This document shows, piece by piece, positions 46,101-52,200 of a stretch of 64,000 nucleotides of DNA. The notes below the pieces were generated by a model. The model did not search any database and was not told the DNA's origin. It saw only the letters and a program-made list of their open reading frames with translations. Each line of letters begins with the position of its first letter. Position 1 is the stretch's first letter. This stretch comes from Echiichthys vipera (taxonomy: Eukaryota; Chordata; Actinopteri; Perciformes; Trachinidae), in the NCBI GenBank assembly GCA_963691815.1, contig OY829662.1, positions 27,580,232 through 27,644,231 on the forward strand, in the 5' to 3' direction. Made by a program: the position numbers and the translations under genes.

Positions 46101-49100
46101 TTGTATTTTTTTTAAATATAGCTTTAAATAAAGATTCTACATATTCAACCTTTAAGTGTAATGTGCAATGTGCAATGTAATACTGTCCTCCAATCTAATC
46201 TGACACATCCCACAGTGAAACACATGAGAAACAACCATTACTATTAAGAGGCATAGTGGGAGAAACAGAAGAATCAGGAGTGTTGGCACTGTAGGTATAT
46301 TTATACATGGACCTGATTGGAAGAAGGCCCATGTCGTTTGGCCGTACCTGTACTACTTGCAGCATGTTTCTGTATTTGGTTGTGTTTTCTGTATTTGCAG
46401 CATTTTTATGCTTTGCCGAATAGGGAATTCTCACTACAATATGTGAAGGGGAGAGACAGAAAACCAGGAACAATTGACTTACCGTATAATACAACAGCTC
46501 AAACTTCTGCAAAAATACAATTTGGTTTACTGATCTGTTCGGAAGTTAGTCAGCAATAAAAAAACAAGTGTGTCAGTGTGCATCAGTGTTTGAGTTGATT
46601 ACCTGTCCATCATCCTGGGCGTGGTAAGGGGATCCCGGCTCTCCACTCATTATCTTTTCTCCCAGCAGGAATCCCAGCCTGGTCATCAGAGCATCAGCTG
46701 CCTCGTCTGGTGAAGGTGGGGGTCCCAGCTCCTCATTCTCACCTGGCGAGCCTAAGAGGGCAGAAAGGAGGACATGGTTTTTGATTAGGTGTCCCATTTG
46801 TCTGTAAATAACATGCCAAACACTCCGACCATTTACCAAATTAGAATTTTGCATCCAAAACTTATCCCTAATGAAAGTCAAAAGCAACTGGACATGGTTG
46901 TTTGTCTTGGAAGACGTTTCACCTCTCATCCAAGAGGCTTCATCAGTTCATGTACGCAACTGACCAGGCTGGGACTGGTCTAACAATCTGGTGTGGAGAT
47001 CCAGTTATTTATCTCAGTTGAGGGAACCGACCGTTCACAAATGGCCTCCTGTCACTCCAACGACGGTCATTGGCACTTGGAGCACAAAGGGTTCCAGTGA
47101 CATCCTCACTAGAGGTTGAATACCTGGATCTCCACACCGGACCTTTGGACCAGTCCCAGCCTGGTCAGTTGCGTACATGAACTGATAAAGCCTCTTGGAT
47201 GAGAGGTGAAACGTCTTCCAAGACTAATAACCAGGTCCAGTTGCTTCTGACTTAAATTTCTTTCAGGATAACGATGACCTGGGCAAATGAGAACATTCAC
47301 AGGCCCATCCAAACTTGATTTGCGCAATAACTGATTTTTTAAAAATTATTTTGTTACCTTTGGACAGAGCCAGGCTTGCTGCTTCCAGTCTTAATGATAA
47401 GCTAAGCTAACCTGCTAAATACACGTCCATTTGATTCAAGCCCTTGCCAAAAGGGTTCTTAGGGCTAGTGTTGCTTTCGTCAACGAAAATGATGACGAAA
47501 TGTCTTCGTCAACGAACCTCTATCACGTGACGAAAACTAGACGAGAAAATGCTGGGCATGTGACGATGACTAAGACTAAATATATAATGCAATTTCGTTG
47601 ACGAATAAAAATGAGACGGAATGTCTCTTTATTTTCGTTGACGAAAACGAGACGAAATAACGTGAGAACAAAGTGTGACACCAGCCGGGGGTCGTGTTTG
47701 GGAGGAAAAGAAGAAACACTTTCATTACACAGACGTGGAAAGGAAAACGGCATGTGTTGTGTAAAAAGAAAGAAATGCAGCCACAAAATCACAGGAAAAA
47801 ACACCACAGATCTTAAGAGACACCCCAGGGCATCCCATAATGAACTTTAGGTAAGTCAAGACGTAACGTAACGGTACTTTTTGTTTTATTAAGCTCATGC
47901 GCCATGAGGCTACGGTTAATGTGTCGGGTTTTAACGCTAGCTTTGGCGTTAGCCACTGGAGGTGTGTGTGCGCGTGTGCGTGTGAGAGAGACTAGCGTGT
48001 GTGTGTAACGTGTACGTGTACGAGCACGAGCACGAGGCCTACGGGGGCTCTGACGTCATTTTATGTGCGCCTGTTCGGACATAGAAAAAAAATAAAAAGA
48101 CAGACCATGCGCGGACATTTAACAACAACAACAATGGCGGCGAAGGTTCACGTTGGTGTGATGCGGAGGTGGAGTGTTTACTGCAGATTTGGTCGGATGA
48201 AAATATTCAAAAACATTCGGACAAGACGCACAAAAACTCAGAGGTCTATGGAAAGATTTGTAAACAAAGCGACGCATCGCAATGACGTCAATCAATGCGT
48301 GTGACGTATTACGGCGTGATGACGTATGGACAGGCAAGAAGCATTTGTGCGAGGCCCAGGCAGTGTGAGTACAAACGGGCTGGTCAGCGGGGGGAGAGGG
48401 AGGGGGGGACAAGTACCCTAAAGCCCGGGGCTCGGTATGGACGGACAGTGTGAGTGCGCCCTGAGTGCGCCCGTACAGTGCTCATTAAACCTCCTCTAGA
48501 AAGTTCTCTGTTTTTCTCAGTATACCGGAGCTGTTGTGTCTTTTGTCTGTGGTGATTGCCATGCTGCTGCCACACCAGTCCATAGCTGCAAAGAGTGCTA
48601 CTGTACCGTCTGGGATCACAGTGTGAGTACTGAGAGGGGAGCCCTATCAAGTGTGTACACTTGTCATTCATGGTTAGAACTTTATAACAACGATGAAGTA
48701 GAGACCATCTTTGATGGAATCACGCAAGACTTGATGTCAAATTGGGCCAGGGGTGGAAATTGGGGAGCGGGGGCAAGAGCCTCTTCCTGACTCTACCCCC
48801 CTACTAATAGCACCCTTGCTCAGACTTAAAAACATTATTAAACTCAGCCTTTATTTTTATCTTAACAACACACCTGTAAAATTTTGTGAATGTATCTTGG
48901 TATCACGTTTGTGACACTATCACAGTGACAAATTCTGTCCAAAGACAGACAAACAAACAAACAAACATATAAACACCTGGTAAAATACTCAAAACTGCGT
49001 CTGTGCTACTTCCAGCTTTAGTAGGTGTCTCCAGGGCTACATTTTACCATGATGACACACACATATACACATGCACGCACGCACACACACGCACACATGC

Positions 49101-49122
49101 ACACACACGCACACATGCACAC

Positions 49123-49207
<85 letters not shown>

Positions 49208-52200
49208 GACACCCTAAGCCACAGCATGAAAGCTCATACTCTTATCTTTCTCTTGCAGTCGATAATCACAGCTATGAATTGCTGACTGTTGGACTAAATG
49301 CTAGAGAAGCGTCGGACACAGTAAAAATAAATCCAACCAAACACAAAACACACTGGGAAGACTGTGTGCACATTGTGTGCGCACATACGTGCATGTGGTC
49401 AGTCAATAACAGGGTGTGTGAGTCATTTTTAGAAGAAGAAAAATAAGATGGAAAGATCAGACAAAGATAGCACAGGCTTCCATTTCTGTCTCGCTAACTA
49501 CTGTACTGAAGCCCATTCCTTCTCTCAATCCCTCTGTCTTTCCTGAATGTCTTTCTTCTTTCTTTCCCACCCCATCTCACATGTGGATTGGCCAGGTGTA
49601 TGGAGATTAGAAAGTAAGCAGGGTTTAAACTTTTCAGCTCTCTTTTTAGTTTCCAACCACTTCCTTTACTTTTGATGTGTACAGCTGAAAGGAACGCTAT
49701 GAGTGAGGGAAAGAGTGTGTGCTATTTATCCCCATGTCCGAAATATTAATGTCTTGCCCCTTCATGTTTGGCCATTCTGGACATCTATAAACACTTAGGT
49801 TTTTAGACATCTTAGTTCACTTCAAGCACACCAGTTTGATCCTCTCTCTTTTTTTTTCAGCTCTGAAGATAGTTGAGCGGTAAAGTGCACTGCAGAGGAA
49901 CACTGAGTGAAAATGTCAAATATGTGGGATCAAACCTGGGATGGGACAAAGCTATATGACAAAGAATGTGTTTGTGACAAAAGCATGTGGTTTACAAACT
50001 CAAAATGTATTTATATAGCACATTTAAAAAACAACCTTAGTTACCCAAAGTTTTGCACAACATACACAAAGTCAAGTACGATCAATATAAATATAAACAT
50101 ATCAAGATTTAGCAATTAGATAAGGCGATAAGAACAATACTAAGATAAGGTAAAACTAATTAAAGTTATACTAAAAGATAAAAGTAACATGTCAGGGTGT
50201 AAGAACAATTAATAATATAAGGTAAAACAAATAAAAGTTATACTAAAAGAATAAACTTTGTCAGGGTGTCAGGGTGAGTTGAAGGCCAGTGAGAAGAGGT
50301 GTGCCTTTAAAAGCTAAAATGCTCCAGAGTTTCAGCTGCTCTGATGTAGGGGGGTAAATCATTCCAGTAATTAGGGGCCACAACTGAAAAAGATGGCCTC
50401 TGTGGCCCTTGGCTGCTTGGCCTCAAAGCTCGAGCTGGAGTGTGGTGCTTAACGAGGTCAGATAAATAAGGAGGGGCTAGACTATTTAGACATTTAAAAA
50501 CAAACAATAAAATTTTAAACTGAACCCTAAACTGGACAGGGAGCCAGTGAAGAGAGGCAAGAATAGGGGATATGTGATCATGCCTTTTTTCCCCCTGTCA
50601 ACAGTCAAGCTGCAGCATTTTGGACAACCTGTAGGCAGTTCAAAGACTGCTGATCTAGTCCTACGTAAAGAAAATTGCAATAATCCAGACGACAGGTGAT
50701 AAATACATGAATCCCCCTCTCAAAGTCAGGTAGGGGGAGATAGGGCTTCACCTTACTTCGATTTGACAACCGAGCCTCTGCAGGGCACTTTCCTGCTCGA
50801 CTATCTTCAGAGCTGAAAACAACCAAAGAGTAAGAGGATCAAGACACGTGTGCTTGAAACGAACCAGGTTGCCTTAAACCAAAGTGTTTATAACTGTTAA
50901 GAATGAAGAAGAATCTGTAAACAACAGGACAAGATTTTGATATCACAAGCATCCTGGTTTTTAGTCTATTTGTAGTCCCTATTAGGATTGACCAAAAACG
51001 TTTGTGTGGGCATGGTTTCCTACAGGTAAGTCCATGTGAGAGCAAAAGAGGTGGAACATATTGGATGAAATGCAATTTCGAAAACCCATCGACCATCATG
51101 TGACAAAGATTTTGCTTTTTATTCATATCCGTATCCGTAGTAGGTAGTCTATTGCAAGCAGATGAAGCTTGTCACAGGTTTGATAATAGTTAGGTGTGTT
51201 AGAGCAGGGAGAAACCTAAGACATGCAGGGCAGTGGCCCTCCAGGAGCAGGATTGGAGATGCCTGGTCTGGAGAGGACAATGGATGCCCCATTTATTGAG
51301 GCTGAGTCCTTGCCGAAGCGGCCCAGGTTTGACTCTGAACTGCAACCTTTTCCTGCCTGTAGTCACCTCCCACATGTCCTGTCAATCTTCGGCTGTACTA
51401 AAAAAAAAAGGCATAGAAAAACTACCAAGGCGAGAGGCCGGACTAAGAATGGTTTAGAAAAACTCCATGAAAAATCAAGGAAGAGGAAGAGAGACCCTGC
51501 TCGGAGGAAGCCCGGGGCCCCCATGTATTTAGGGCACCTGGTGGCCGGGTTGCCACGGAGCCCGGCGGGGCACAGCCCGAAAAAGTGACATGACACCTCC
51601 CCCCTCTCCATCCAGTGGGCCCACCACTCACAGGAGGAACCGCTGGGGTCGGGTGCACTGCTGCACGGCTGGCAGTGAAGGTGAGGGGCATCGATGGACC
51701 AGACTAGGGCAGCAGAGGTTGGCTCTGGGGACGGTTGTGGGGATACTCACAGACCCCCGGCTGAGCGCCACAGTGTTGGAGTTTACCCCGGTGGACGAGA
51801 GGGTTGCCTCCTTACGCCTTCGGGTTGTAGGGGGGAGAACTCTGACTGTTGTTTGTGCATATGCACCGAACAGCAGTTCAGGGTTTTCGGCCTTCTTGGA
51901 GACCCTGAATGGAGTCCTGCATGGGGCTGCAGTAGGAGACTCCATAGTTCTGCTGGGTGACTTCAACACCCACACCATGTTCATTCATAAGGATGCTCAT
52001 ATGTGTACGTGGTACCAGAGCACCATAGGTCAAAAATCGATGATCGATTTTGTGGTCCTATCATCTGATCTGAGGCCGTATGTTTTGGACACTCGAGTGA
52101 AGAGAGGGGCAGAGCTGTCAACTGATCACCGTCTGGTGATGAGTTGGGTTAGAGGTTGAGGGAAGATTCTGGACAGACCAGGTAAGTCGAAACGAGTAGT

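Larger units (their letters stand above)
46870..47260. mobile_element. Penelope-like element ends in inverted arrangement
   Basis: The segment 46878-46990 (minus) and 47148-47250 (plus) are reverse complements: GACCAGTCCCAGCCTGG, GTACATGAACTGAT, CCTCTTGGATGAGAGG, AACGTCTTCCAAGAC. The part between includes TGGCCTCCTGTCACTCCAAC and GACGGTCATTGGCACTTGG, as after the GIY-YIG gene at 34020-34130. Penelope-like elements often carry such repeated ends. No coding sequence. Confidence 0.75.

Noticed and set aside
49051..49204. CRISPR-like array
   Set aside because: Dinucleotide repeats without spacers; the genome is eukaryotic. The 165-bp tandem units at 30.5-30.96 kb have no spacers either.
49003..49446. 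Long plus- and minus-strand frames over the microsatellite
   Set aside because: They are open only because (CA)n lacks stop codons; the encoded His/Thr and Val/Cys repeats carry no domain.
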